Below, piece by piece: positions 55,245 through 63,936 of a DNA stretch of 64,000 bases. Position 1 is the stretch's first letter. Each line of letters begins with the position of its first letter. Position numbers and translations under genes: made by a program. The DNA is taken from the NCBI GenBank assembly GCA_934255485.1, contig CAKQOG010000010.1:14704-78703 (forward strand), given 5' to 3'. This DNA is from an uncultured Prevotellamassilia sp. (GTDB lineage: Bacteria > Bacteroidota > Bacteroidia > Bacteroidales > Bacteroidaceae). Under the pieces are notes generated by a model. The model had not been told where the DNA came from and ran no database searches. It saw nothing but the letters and a program-made list of their open reading frames with translations.

Positions 55245-57191
55245 TTATTTATTTTCTAAATCGCTCAACCATGCATCGCTACAAGCATCCGACGGCATAC
55301 GCCAATCGCCTCTTGGACTGAGCGAACAACTTCCCACTTTAGGGCCATCAGGCAAGCACGAACGTTTAAACTGTTGCGTAAAGAAACGGCGGAAGAAAGT
55401 GCGAAGCCACTTCAGTATTACCTCTTCAGCAAAAGCCGTACCATTGCCCGTTCCGTCAAAAGCATGACAAGCAAGATAATAAATCTTTTGTGGACGAAAA
55501 CCATAGCGGAGCGTGTAGTACAAAAAGAAGTCATGCAGTTCGTAGGGGCCTACTAAGTCTTCGGTTACTTGCTTGATGTTGCCATTTTCGTCAGCTGGTA
55601 TAAGTTCCGGACTAATGGGGGTGTCTACAATGTCGAGCAACGTTGCGCGACTTGCTTCGTCGGCCATATTGCGTGCAGCCCAACTCACAAGGTGTTTCAC
55701 TAAAGTTTTGGGTATAGAGGCATTTACGCCATACATACTCATGTGGTCGCCATTGTAAGTGGCCCAACCAAGCGCCAACTCACTGAGGTCGCCTGTACCC
55801 ACAACAAAGCCCCCCATCTGCCCTGCCACATCCATCAATATCTGGGTGCGTTCGCGAGCTTGAGAGTTTTCATATGTAAGATCGTGCACAGAGATATCGT
55901 GACCAATATCCTTAAAGTGCTGTGTAACAGCTGGTACAATGCTGATTTCACGAATTGTAACCCCCAGCTCTTGCATAAGGTTTATTGCATTGGTATAAGT
56001 GCGGTCGGTTGTACCAAAACCAGGCATCGTAACGCCCACAATTCCTCGACGGTCGCGATCTAAACGATCAAAAGCATGCACCGCCACAAGCAGTGCAAGT
56101 GTAGAATCAAGTCCACCACTTATGCCCACCACAACAGTTTTGGCATGTGTATGCTCTATGCGGCGAGCAAGGGCCTCGCTCTGTATGCATACGATTTCTT
56201 CGCAGCGTTCGTCGAGTTCTTCGCCCTCGGGCACAAAAGGATGAGCATCTACAAAACGCGTAAGTTTAAAGGGCACGTTGTTGGTATATGCATCTAATTC
56301 AATATGTTGCACTGCGGGCAAATGCTCTGTTACAATAGCATTGGCAAAGGTGGTGTTTAGTCGGCGCTCGGCACGCAAACGCTCCACATCGATTTCGCTA
56401 CTGATAAGTTGCTCGCACATAGCAAAGCGCTCTGCTTGTGCCAATAATGTGCCATTTTCGGCTATATAGGCCCTGCCGCTAAACACGAGGTCCTGCGTGC
56501 TCTCGCCATATCCACTACCTGCATATACATAGCCCGCCAATAAGCGTGCACTCTGATTCTTAACCAATGCACGCAAATAACTTGCCTTTCCAATGAGTTC
56601 GTTGCTTGCACTCAAGTTAAATATGATGTCGGCTCCAGATAGAGCAAGATGATTGCTTGGGGGCGTGGGTGCCCATAGGTCTTCGCATATTTCAATGCCA
56701 AAAGTGCAATGCGATGTGCTAAAGAGTAAATGCTTACTCAAGGGCACCGTTTGACCACAAAAACGCAGTTCAACGCCTTGATTTAACACTTCGGCTGAGG
56801 TAAACCAACGCTTTTCGTAAAACTCTTTATAATTAGGCAAAAATGTTTTAGGAACAAGTCCATAAATTTTGCCATGTTGTATAACAGCCGCGCAATTAAA
56901 CAGCATGCTACCATACGAAATGGGCACACCCACAAGCGCCGTCACGTTTAAGTTACGACTAAACTCTATAAGTTTGAGCAACGACGCCTCAGCCTCATCT
57001 AACAATAACTGTTGCTGAAAAAGGTCCTGACACGTATAAGCTGTTATAGCTAATTCGGGCAAGCAAACAATCTCTATGCCTTGTCCTTCAGCAGTAGCCA
57101 TGATATTCTCAATTTGCTGTATGTTGTAAGCACAATCAGCAACTCTTACTGATGGGATGGCTGCTGCCACCTTTATAAAACCATTTTGCAT
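55245..57191 (-). CDS. nadE: Glutamine-dependent NAD+ synthetase
   Basis: This 648-residue enzyme makes NAD+ from nicotinic-acid adenine dinucleotide, ATP and glutamine. The N-terminal nitrilase-type amidase (about 1-290) has Glu in CLPELAITAYTCQD, Lys in PKTFLPNYKEFYEKR and Cys in FGIEICEDLW. The C-terminal synthetase has the ATP motif VVGISGGLDSTLAL. It is the first gene of the minus-strand run down to smpB and lies downstream of a candidate structured RNA on the same strand. Confidence 0.96.
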   Translation of the reverse strand: MQNGFIKVAAAIPSVRVADCAYNIQQIENIMATAEGQGIEIVCLPELAITAYTCQDLFQQQLLLDEAEASLLKLIEFSRNLNVTALVGVPISYGSMLFNCAAVIQHGKIYGLVPKTFLPNYKEFYEKRWFTSAEVLNQGVELRFCGQTVPLSKHLLFSTSHCTFGIEICEDLWAPTPPSNHLALSGADIIFNLSASNELIGKASYLRALVKNQSARLLAGYVYAGSGYGESTQDLVFSGRAYIAENGTLLAQAERFAMCEQLISSEIDVERLRAERRLNTTFANAIVTEHLPAVQHIELDAYTNNVPFKLTRFVDAHPFVPEGEELDERCEEIVCIQSEALARRIEHTHAKTVVVGISGGLDSTLALLVAVHAFDRLDRDRRGIVGVTMPGFGTTDRTYTNAINLMQELGVTIREISIVPAVTQHFKDIGHDISVHDLTYENSQARERTQILMDVAGQMGGFVVGTGDLSELALGWATYNGDHMSMYGVNASIPKTLVKHLVSWAARNMADEASRATLLDIVDTPISPELIPADENGNIKQVTEDLVGPYELHDFFLYYTLRYGFRPQKIYYLACHAFDGTGNGTAFAEEVILKWLRTFFRRFFTQQFKRSCLPDGPKVGSCSLSPRGDWRMPSDACSDAWLSDLENK

Positions 57192-57216
57192 TGAATATGT
57201 GTGCGTATATTTTTAA

Positions 57217-57245
57217 GGCATACATCTCTATAGATAACGTATGCC
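57217..57245 (-). other. Inverted repeat just upstream of nadE
   Basis: GGCATAC/GTATGCC (57217-57223 with 57239-57245) forms a 7-bp hairpin with a 15-nt loop ending 25 nt before the nadE ATG. No T-run follows on the minus strand, so it is not an intrinsic terminator there. Confidence 0.6.
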
Positions 57246-57263
57246 ATCAAGGTTTTTAAACAT

Positions 57264-57443
57264 AAAAATGGCTGTACCAGTGATGTGATGAAACTCCGAG
57301 TGAAATAAAGATTTGAGCTCCAGCTACTCTCTGTAATCCGACCCTACGCAAGCGCATATCGGCACGCCATTGAAATAACTGGTTGACTCGGTTTTCAAGT
57401 AATTATTGATGAGTATCCAAATCTAACCGGTACAGCCTTATTG
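57264..57443 (-). ncRNA. Candidate structured RNA of about 180 nt upstream of nadE
   Basis: A full promoter on the minus strand (57450-57480) is followed within about 12 nt by a 12-bp closing stem (57426-57437 with 57270-57281, one G-U) that ends in A-U5, like a terminator. Inside are AGAUUUG/CAAAUCU (57418-57424 with 57309-57315), UACUC/GAGUA (57411-57415 with 57325-57329) and CCGA/UCGG (57359-57362 with 57338-57341). CCGAGU/ACUCGG (57386-57391 with 57296-57301) would cross the second stem as a pseudoknot. It could be a stand-alone RNA or a nadE leader. I do not recognise the class. Confidence 0.6.
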
Positions 57444-57449
57444 TTGATG

Positions 57450-57480
57450 CAAATATACAACCATATAGCTTTTCTGCAAA
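57450..57480 (-). promoter_or_regulatory. Promoter of the candidate structured RNA
   Basis: TTTG (57477-57480), 19 nt and TATATTTG (57450-57457) on the minus strand match the Bacteroidetes consensus exactly. The predicted start is near 57443, about 6 nt before the closing stem. Confidence 0.8.
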
Positions 57481-57680
57481 GTGTTTTGCATGTTTTTTTA
57501 TGAAAAAATTTTATTGAGTACTTCTAATTTCATTTTTAAAGGATGATTAATAAGCATGATTTGACATAGCTACAATGTGAACATTTATTGACATTTTGAA
57601 CTTCTGAAATAGAAACGAAATGTTAATATTTTTAACCAAAACGCCCCTCTTAGCGCAAATATTTTGTTTACAGCTATACA

Positions 57681-57794
57681 AAGATACGTGTTCTTATATC
57701 ACAAGAATACGTATCCTTATAACACAAGAACACGTATTCTTGCACCCTAAGAACACGTATTCTTAGGGAATAAAAACACGTATTCTTAGGGTAA
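57681..57794. repeat. Five 22-23-bp tandem repeats with palindromic cores
   Basis: Five imperfect units begin at 57681, 57703, 57726, 57749 and 57772. The shared core is AAGAACACGTATTCTT, itself nearly an inverted repeat (AAGAA...TTCTT around ACGT). The units are 22, 23, 23, 23 and 23 bp, so the cores fall roughly every two helical turns, as in arrays of protein-binding sites. It lies in a 966-nt gap without a gene; the part 57795-58157 shows only a weak nested inverted repeat at 57856-57922 and AT-rich sequence. Confidence 0.85.
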
Positions 57795-58157
57795 AAGCTA
57801 TGATTTTATACCTACAAACATACACAACTGTTTGATATTCAATAAGTTAGCAAACACGCTCAAAAACTTCAACGAAATGAGCAAACTTAACTCGAAGTTG
57901 ATTTTTTTAAAATTATGAGCGTTTTGATTTCACAGAAATACGTACAATAGACCACTGCCTCTCCATTAAACTGCACTATCTAAGTAGTTGCTTATTTTTA
58001 TGGCTTCTACTTATTTTTATCTGCTTTTATACCTCCTATCTCACTTTTTATTTTTAAGTTTACCATAAAATATTACTATTGTTGCGAAGGGTGCTTGCAA
58101 CTACCAACAAAGCACACTCGCTTCTTTATTTTATAAAAACCACTAATATCACATTCT

Positions 58158-60848
58158 TTGAAAACACTTATATTCAATATTAACTACTCCACCCAAGGAG
58201 ATGAGACGCCCGAACTTGCTTACTCTATCGATGGGCAAGACATCCACTACACATCTTTGCATAGTACCGACCAAAGCAATTGGGCTGTTACGATAAACGT
58301 TGCCGATAATAGCAAACACATACGCTATGCTTATCAGATAGTTAGTGCCGACAAGCATCCTGTACGCATTGAGCCTAACGATTGGCGCATGTTTAACTTT
58401 TGTCATCGCACACACATCTGCTTCTGCGATGCGTGGTGCAACAAGGCTTTGAGCGATATTTTTCATCGTTCGGCATTTGCTAAATGCGCTATGTTGCCAT
58501 GTGCTGGAGAAGAGATGCACATGCAACTGCTCAACGCCCCCCACCTGCTTTTGCTCCACACACTTCCACCCTATGACAACTATAAATGGGCTATTGTTGG
58601 CAGTACAAAACGATTGGGCAACTGGCAAGTAGAGAAGGCTCTGCCGCTGCAACGCACAGGTACATACGAATGGGCTTTGCCACTTTCAAGAGCCGACTTT
58701 GAAGATGGGGCTGCATACAAATATATTTTGCTTGATACACAACACCCCGAACGCACCATTTGGGAGGAAGGTGGTAATCGACAACTCAACCCTACTGCGG
58801 CTGATGACAGCTTCTCTTTTATCCGCCAAGACGAGTTTCCACGCATTGCATTGCCGCAATGGAAAGGGGCTGGTTGCGTGATACCAGTATTTTCTTTACG
58901 CAGCGAACATAGCATGGGAGTTGGCGACTTTGGCGACCTTCTCACACTTGTGCGATGGGCTGCAGAGGTTGGTATGAAGGCTGTGCAACTACTACCTATT
59001 AACGACACTACACGCACGGGGGCATGGCGCGATTCTTATCCGTACAACGGCATTTCGGTGTTTGCACTCCACCCTATTTACCTTGACATGACGCCATGGA
59101 GCAACGCTTCTTTTTACACCCAATATGCAGAGCGCGGACATGAGCTAAACCTTCTTCCACAACTTGATTATGAGAAAACTTTTGCTCTAAAAATGGACTT
59201 TTTGCACCATTTGTTTGCTTCTGAAGGATACAAAACGCTGCATTCAGCACCATTTAAGCAGTTTGTTTATAACAACGAGCATTGGCTGCCACAATATGCT
59301 GCTTTCTGTGCCTTGCGCGACCACTACCATACGGCTAACTTCCGCACTTGGCCATCAAACGCACCTAAAGCCGACAATGCACACCACTATTGTGAGGCAC
59401 ATCCCGAACTTAAAGAAGCTTACGACTTTTACACCTATACGCAATTTTTGCTACACAAACAAATGCTTAGCGTACATACCGAGGCTCGCAAACGGGGCGT
59501 TATCCTAAAGGGCGATATTCCTATTGGCGTAAGCAGAGATAGCGTACCAGCATGGGCAGACGGACACTTGTTCCACTTTAACGGACAAGCGGGTGCACCA
59601 CCCGACGACTTTGCTGTGCATGGTCAGAACTGGGGGTTTCCCACTTACAATTGGGACGAAATGGCTAAAGATAACTACCTATGGTGGCGCAACCGCTTGA
59701 AGCATATGGAGTTATATTTTGATGCTTACCGCATTGACCACGTGTTGGGATTTTTCCGTATATGGGAGGTTCCAACCAATCAGATTTATGGTCTTTTAGG
59801 ACAATTTCGTCCTGCTCTGCCTTATAGCGAAGACGAAATAAAGTGTATGGGATTTAGTGCCAACGTCAAGGACCTATGTATTCCAATTATCTCAGTGCAA
59901 AGGGCTAAAGCCATAGCAGAGAGCACAAAAAACAATCAATTTATTTCGACCTATCTTGAGCTAACACCACAAGGCTACACGCTGAAAGGGGAGTTCAGAT
60001 CGCAGCGCTACATTGAACAAAACATTCACGACGAACCAACCAAACAAGCCCTATTCAACCTTGCTTGCGAAGTGCTATTTATTGCAGACAACAACAACCC
60101 CACCCTCTTTCATCCACGTGTGATGGGACGCTTATCGCATCGCTATCAAACGTTATCTGATGCTGATAAAAGTGCTTTTGATTACCTACACGACCACTTC
60201 TTCTACGAACGAAATAACCAGTTCTGGGCAGACGAAGCAATGAAAAAAATTCCTGCTGTTACCGATAGTAGCGACACCTGCAACCCTTCATTGCAGCTCT
60301 ACCCTACCAACGGAAAAGGTATGCTTCCATGTGCCGAAGACCTTGGCATGGTGCCAGCATCAGTTAAAGGTGTGCTTGAAAGACTGCAAATTCTCTCACT
60401 CGAAATTCAGCGAATGCCCAAGGCCTATGGCGTGCGTTTTGGCAGATTGTCAGACAACCCTTATTTATCTGTATCAACTATTGCCACTCACGACATGCCT
60501 CCATTGCGACTTTGGTGGACCGAAAGCACCGAACAAGCACAAGCTTTCTGGGAACAAGCTCTTCACCACCCTAACAATGCTCCCACCGAAGCCACCCCAG
60601 AGGTGTGCGAAGAAGTCGTAAAACAACATTTGCAATCGCCCTCTATGCTTTGCCTTATTGCCCTGCAAGATTGGTTTGCCATATCGCCATCTTTGCGCAG
60701 CAAACACCCCGAAGAAGAACAAATAAATGTACCTGCCAACCCCAACCAATATTGGCGTTATCGCATGCATATTACGCTCGAAAAACTGCTACAAAGTAGC
60801 GACTTCAACGAGAAGGTACGAGCACTTATTAGCATGTCGTGCAGATAA
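58158..60848 (+). CDS. malQ: 4-alpha-glucanotransferase
   Basis: This 896-residue GH77 enzyme moves glucan segments between maltooligosaccharides. Two N-terminal CBM20-like starch-binding domains (about 1-105 and 125-225) precede the catalytic domain, as in the longer Bacteroidetes form. Motifs are GDIPIGVSRDS, DAYRIDHVLGFFRIW (nucleophile Asp), EDLGMVPASV (acid/base) and ATHDMPPLRLWW. The start is TTG at 58158, giving MKTLIFNINYSTQ, which matches the usual beginning of CBM20; there is no in-frame ATG in the preceding few codons. It stands alone after a long non-coding gap. Confidence 0.93.
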   Translation: MKTLIFNINYSTQGDETPELAYSIDGQDIHYTSLHSTDQSNWAVTINVADNSKHIRYAYQIVSADKHPVRIEPNDWRMFNFCHRTHICFCDAWCNKALSDIFHRSAFAKCAMLPCAGEEMHMQLLNAPHLLLLHTLPPYDNYKWAIVGSTKRLGNWQVEKALPLQRTGTYEWALPLSRADFEDGAAYKYILLDTQHPERTIWEEGGNRQLNPTAADDSFSFIRQDEFPRIALPQWKGAGCVIPVFSLRSEHSMGVGDFGDLLTLVRWAAEVGMKAVQLLPINDTTRTGAWRDSYPYNGISVFALHPIYLDMTPWSNASFYTQYAERGHELNLLPQLDYEKTFALKMDFLHHLFASEGYKTLHSAPFKQFVYNNEHWLPQYAAFCALRDHYHTANFRTWPSNAPKADNAHHYCEAHPELKEAYDFYTYTQFLLHKQMLSVHTEARKRGVILKGDIPIGVSRDSVPAWADGHLFHFNGQAGAPPDDFAVHGQNWGFPTYNWDEMAKDNYLWWRNRLKHMELYFDAYRIDHVLGFFRIWEVPTNQIYGLLGQFRPALPYSEDEIKCMGFSANVKDLCIPIISVQRAKAIAESTKNNQFISTYLELTPQGYTLKGEFRSQRYIEQNIHDEPTKQALFNLACEVLFIADNNNPTLFHPRVMGRLSHRYQTLSDADKSAFDYLHDHFFYERNNQFWADEAMKKIPAVTDSSDTCNPSLQLYPTNGKGMLPCAEDLGMVPASVKGVLERLQILSLEIQRMPKAYGVRFGRLSDNPYLSVSTIATHDMPPLRLWWTESTEQAQAFWEQALHHPNNAPTEATPEVCEEVVKQHLQSPSMLCLIALQDWFAISPSLRSKHPEEEQINVPANPNQYWRYRMHITLEKLLQSSDFNEKVRALISMSCR

Positions 60849-60961
60849 AATGTAAAGCTTTTAAAGGATTATGCCATAAGCAATTACGGCTTAAAATTCT
60901 ACTTGTACTTTGCAAAACAAGCAATTACAAGCCCGCCATTGTCAAATCGTAAAAGAAACGC

Positions 60962-60992
60962 TTTGCTATATTATGGTGTTGGCTTAAATTTG
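60962..60992 (+). promoter_or_regulatory. Promoter of the HAD/panB unit
   Basis: TTTG (60962-60965), 19 nt and TAAATTTG (60985-60992) form a full Bacteroidetes promoter, with a leader of about 95 nt before the ATG at 61093. A second -7-like box, TATTTTTG, lies at about 61022-61029. Confidence 0.7.
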
Positions 60993-61092
60993 CACAACCG
61001 TAGAGTTGTTTTCAATCTTACTTATTTTTGCTTAAAGTATAAAGATTAAGAACCAACAATCAACTCTTCTACACATTTCATAATGGCATAAC

Positions 61093-61731
61093 ATGCATAT
61101 AGCCGCACTTTTCGACCTTGACGGAGTGATTATTGACACCGAGGGACAATATACTACATTTTGGCAATTAATTGGGAAAAGAGATTTTCCTAATCAACTC
61201 CATTTTGCACAAAATATAAAGGGACATACACTCAAGCAAATCCTTGCTGAATATTATCCTAATAATCGTTTGAAGCAAGAACAAGTTGTTGATGAAATAA
61301 ACAACTTTGAGCAACAAATGCAATACCCTTATGTTGCAGGTGCAATAGACTTTATAAGGGCATTGAAAGAACAAGGCATTCCGACAGCTGTAGTAACAAG
61401 CTCTAATCAAGAGAAAATGAAAGTGCTCTTTAATAGGCACCCAGAGTTTAAATCTCTATTCACTTGCATTTTTACAGCAGAGAATGCTAAACGCTCTAAA
61501 CCAGCACCCGACTGCTACTTAAATGCAGCAGCACAATTGGGGATTGACGCATCAAACTGCATCGTGTTTGAAGATTCTATTAGCGGATTAAAAGCTGGAT
61601 GCGATAGCGGAGCCACAGTCGTTGGACTCGATACCACCAACAAGGCTGAAGACATTGCTCCTTATTGCAAACGCATCATTCACGACTTTACAGAAATAAA
61701 TGTGGCACAAATGTGCCAATTGATTTTATAA
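61093..61731 (+). CDS. HAD-family phosphatase/beta-phosphoglucomutase-like
   Basis: This 212-residue enzyme has HAD motif I FDLDGVIIDTE (nucleophile Asp and acid/base Asp), motif II as VVTSSN, motif III Lys in AKRSKPAPD, and motif IV VFEDSISG. It is most like subfamily IA phosphatases or beta-phosphoglucomutase; the substrate is unclear, though a sugar phosphate is possible with malQ next door. It precedes panB by 23 nt and probably shares its transcript. Confidence 0.9.
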   Translation: MHIAALFDLDGVIIDTEGQYTTFWQLIGKRDFPNQLHFAQNIKGHTLKQILAEYYPNNRLKQEQVVDEINNFEQQMQYPYVAGAIDFIRALKEQGIPTAVVTSSNQEKMKVLFNRHPEFKSLFTCIFTAENAKRSKPAPDCYLNAAAQLGIDASNCIVFEDSISGLKAGCDSGATVVGLDTTNKAEDIAPYCKRIIHDFTEINVAQMCQLIL

Positions 61732-61754
61732 AAAATAATATTACACATTTAACC

Positions 61755-62573
61755 ATGTCTGGATATTTAGTAGACGATACACGCAAAGTAACAACACAAC
61801 GTCTTAAGGAGATGAAAGCAGAGGGTAAAAAAATTGCCATGCTTACATCTTACGACTATACTACAGCTAAAATTGTAGACGAAGCCGGTGTGGATGTTAT
61901 ATTAATTGGCGACAGCGCATCTAACGTAATGGCAGGTAACATGACAACTTTGCCAATCACCATAGACCAAATGATTTATCACGCACAAAGTGTTGCACGC
62001 GCCGTTAAACGCGCATTTGTGGTGTGTGATATGCCTTTTGGCACATATCAAGTAGACGAGAAAGAGGCTGTTAAAAACGCCATACGCATCATGAAAGAAA
62101 CAGGTTGCGATGCCGTTAAACTTGAAGGTGGCGTTGAAATCATCAATGCTGTTAAGCGCATTTTGGATGCAGGTATACCCGTGTTTGGCCATTTAGGATT
62201 AACTCCACAAAGCATCAATAAATTTGGTTCTTATGCCGTTCGCGCTAAGGAGAATGCCGAAGCTAACAAGTTGCTCTCAGACGTAAAACTATTGGCTGAA
62301 GTTGGGTGCTGCGGCATTGTACTTGAGAAAATACCCGCTAATCTTACTCAAAAAGCCGTAGAAAGTGTTGATGTTCCCATCATTGGTATCGGTGGTGGAC
62401 CTGCAGATGGTCAAGTGCTTGTTATCGATGACATGTTGGGCAAGAATAAAGGATTTTCACCTAAATTCTTACGTCGCTATGCCGACCTATACACAATCAT
62501 GACAGATGCTATTGGCAACTATGTTAGCGACGTAAAGTCGGGAAACTTCCCCAACGAAAACGAAAAATACTAA
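61755..62573 (+). CDS. panB: 3-methyl-2-oxobutanoate hydroxymethyltransferase
   Basis: PanB adds a hydroxymethyl group from methylene-THF to 2-oxoisovalerate, giving ketopantoate for pantothenate and CoA. The 272-residue protein has MLTSYDYTTAKIVDEAGVD, LIGDSASNVMAGN (metal-site Asp), KLEGG and the catalytic Glu region GHLGLTPQS. The ATG at 61755 (MSGYLVDDTRK) was chosen over a start at 61665 that would overlap the HAD gene. A terminator follows. Confidence 0.95.
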   Translation: MSGYLVDDTRKVTTQRLKEMKAEGKKIAMLTSYDYTTAKIVDEAGVDVILIGDSASNVMAGNMTTLPITIDQMIYHAQSVARAVKRAFVVCDMPFGTYQVDEKEAVKNAIRIMKETGCDAVKLEGGVEIINAVKRILDAGIPVFGHLGLTPQSINKFGSYAVRAKENAEANKLLSDVKLLAEVGCCGIVLEKIPANLTQKAVESVDVPIIGIGGGPADGQVLVIDDMLGKNKGFSPKFLRRYADLYTIMTDAIGNYVSDVKSGNFPNENEKY

Positions 62574-62630
62574 ACACATAAACCGCATTTTCTCAACACA
62601 ACGGTTTTCCTCTAAAAACTAAAACTTACC

Positions 62631-62669
62631 TTAAAAGCAAATGGTGATGTTATCACCATTTGCTTTTAA
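62631..62669 (+). terminator. Terminator after panB
   Basis: An 18-bp stem (TTAAAAGCAAATGGTGAT with its complement) around GTT is followed by AACTTTTTG on the plus strand, 57 nt after the panB stop. Confidence 0.8.
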
Positions 62670-62713
62670 ACTTTTTGCAGTTCTACTGAACAAACTAACG
62701 ACTAAACTACATA

Positions 62714-63856
62714 ATGGCTTTACAAATACATAACCCCCTTTCAGGGTCTAAATTTATAAATATGTGCGTGGCCAATTGGTTGCTACATATATTTGTGTAC
62801 GCATTTATACCTATTATTGTTACACATATACACACTACATATAACAATAACTACCTTGCAGCAGGATGGAGCATTTTGGCTTTCTCTCTCGGTATGTTTC
62901 TGCCTGGTCCGTTTGGTGCACACATTATGGAACGCCGCTCACGTAAGAGCATTTATCTTCGTTCATTGCTCTTGTTAGGTCCAATAACGTGTGTGGGCTA
63001 TGTGCTATCTTACCAATTATGGCAATTCGTTACCCTACAAGTAGTGCAAGGAGCTGCATTCGGTCTGTCGCAAACAGCTCTTGGAACCACCTTGGTCAAT
63101 GACATTTTACCATCCAAGCAACGTAACAAGGGCGACCTTATCTATGGTTGGGCAGGACGATTGGGTATACCCTTAGGTTTCTTATTTGGTTTTATATTGC
63201 TACTACTTGTACCAATCGAACAAATTTATTGGTGGGTGCTTATTCCATGTGCACTCTCTTTTGTACTTGTAGCACAAACAAACGTGCCTATCAAAGCACC
63301 TGTAAAAGTTTCTGTTATTACACTCGACCGCTTTTTCCTACCCAAAAGCCTGCCTTTGAGTTTATCCATGTTTGCAGCTCCATGGACATTAGGAGTTGTG
63401 GCAAAGTCTATCATCAACATCGAATTATTTAACTGCTTTTTCTTTGCCTGCATAGCTCTTGGAGTGCTAAGTGCTTTTCTAATTCAAATATTCATGCAAC
63501 GCCGTTTAGGGCAAAAGGTTATTATCTGTTCTTGTTATGCACTCATTATAATAGCTCTAATCATGCAGTTGCAAGCGTATAACATTATCACTACATGCCT
63601 TGCTTACATCATCATAGGGTGCGGCATTGGAGGCGTTTCTTCACGTCACCTCATGGATTGGGTAACAAAAGCACAACATTGTCAAAGAGGTACTGCACAA
63701 AACACCTATATGCTATCATGGCGCACAATCTTTGCATTGGGATTTGCAAGTTCAATGTTCACACCTACCATAGGAACAACCTTCTGCATAGTGTTATGTG
63801 TGCTTTCTACAGCCGTTTACACACTCTGGATTGACAGAAAAATAGCGATTTATTAA
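62714..63856 (+). CDS. MFS transporter
   Basis: This 380-residue protein has about 11-12 hydrophobic helices, with LPGPFGAHIMERRSRKSIYLRS in the helix 2-3 loop position, similar to the MFS signature. The substrate is unknown. It is unrelated in detail to the MFS gene at 25.7 kb. It lies 140 nt after panB, beyond that gene's terminator, and ends 80 nt before tRNA-Val. Confidence 0.85.
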   Translation: MALQIHNPLSGSKFINMCVANWLLHIFVYAFIPIIVTHIHTTYNNNYLAAGWSILAFSLGMFLPGPFGAHIMERRSRKSIYLRSLLLLGPITCVGYVLSYQLWQFVTLQVVQGAAFGLSQTALGTTLVNDILPSKQRNKGDLIYGWAGRLGIPLGFLFGFILLLLVPIEQIYWWVLIPCALSFVLVAQTNVPIKAPVKVSVITLDRFFLPKSLPLSLSMFAAPWTLGVVAKSIINIELFNCFFFACIALGVLSAFLIQIFMQRRLGQKVIICSCYALIIIALIMQLQAYNIITTCLAYIIIGCGIGGVSSRHLMDWVTKAQHCQRGTAQNTYMLSWRTIFALGFASSMFTPTIGTTFCIVLCVLSTAVYTLWIDRKIAIY

Positions 63857-63882
63857 AAATATCGCACAAAAAGCACAAAACA

Positions 63883-63914
63883 TTTGGTAGTTTAAAAATA
63901 AGTTCATATCTTTG
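63883..63914 (+). promoter_or_regulatory. Promoter of tRNA-Val
   Basis: TTTG (63883-63886), 20 nt and TATCTTTG (63907-63914) match the Bacteroidetes consensus. The tRNA begins 22 nt downstream. Confidence 0.8.
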
Positions 63915-63936
63915 CATCGCTTTTGAGAAAAACAGA

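Noticed and set aside
57264..57443. Cobalamin riboswitch, RNase P RNA, tmRNA or SRP RNA
   Set aside because: The conserved sequence blocks of these RNAs, as I know them, are missing and the size does not fit RNase P or tmRNA.
57681..57794. CRISPR array
   Set aside because: The units are directly adjacent with no unique spacers, and no cas genes are in the window.
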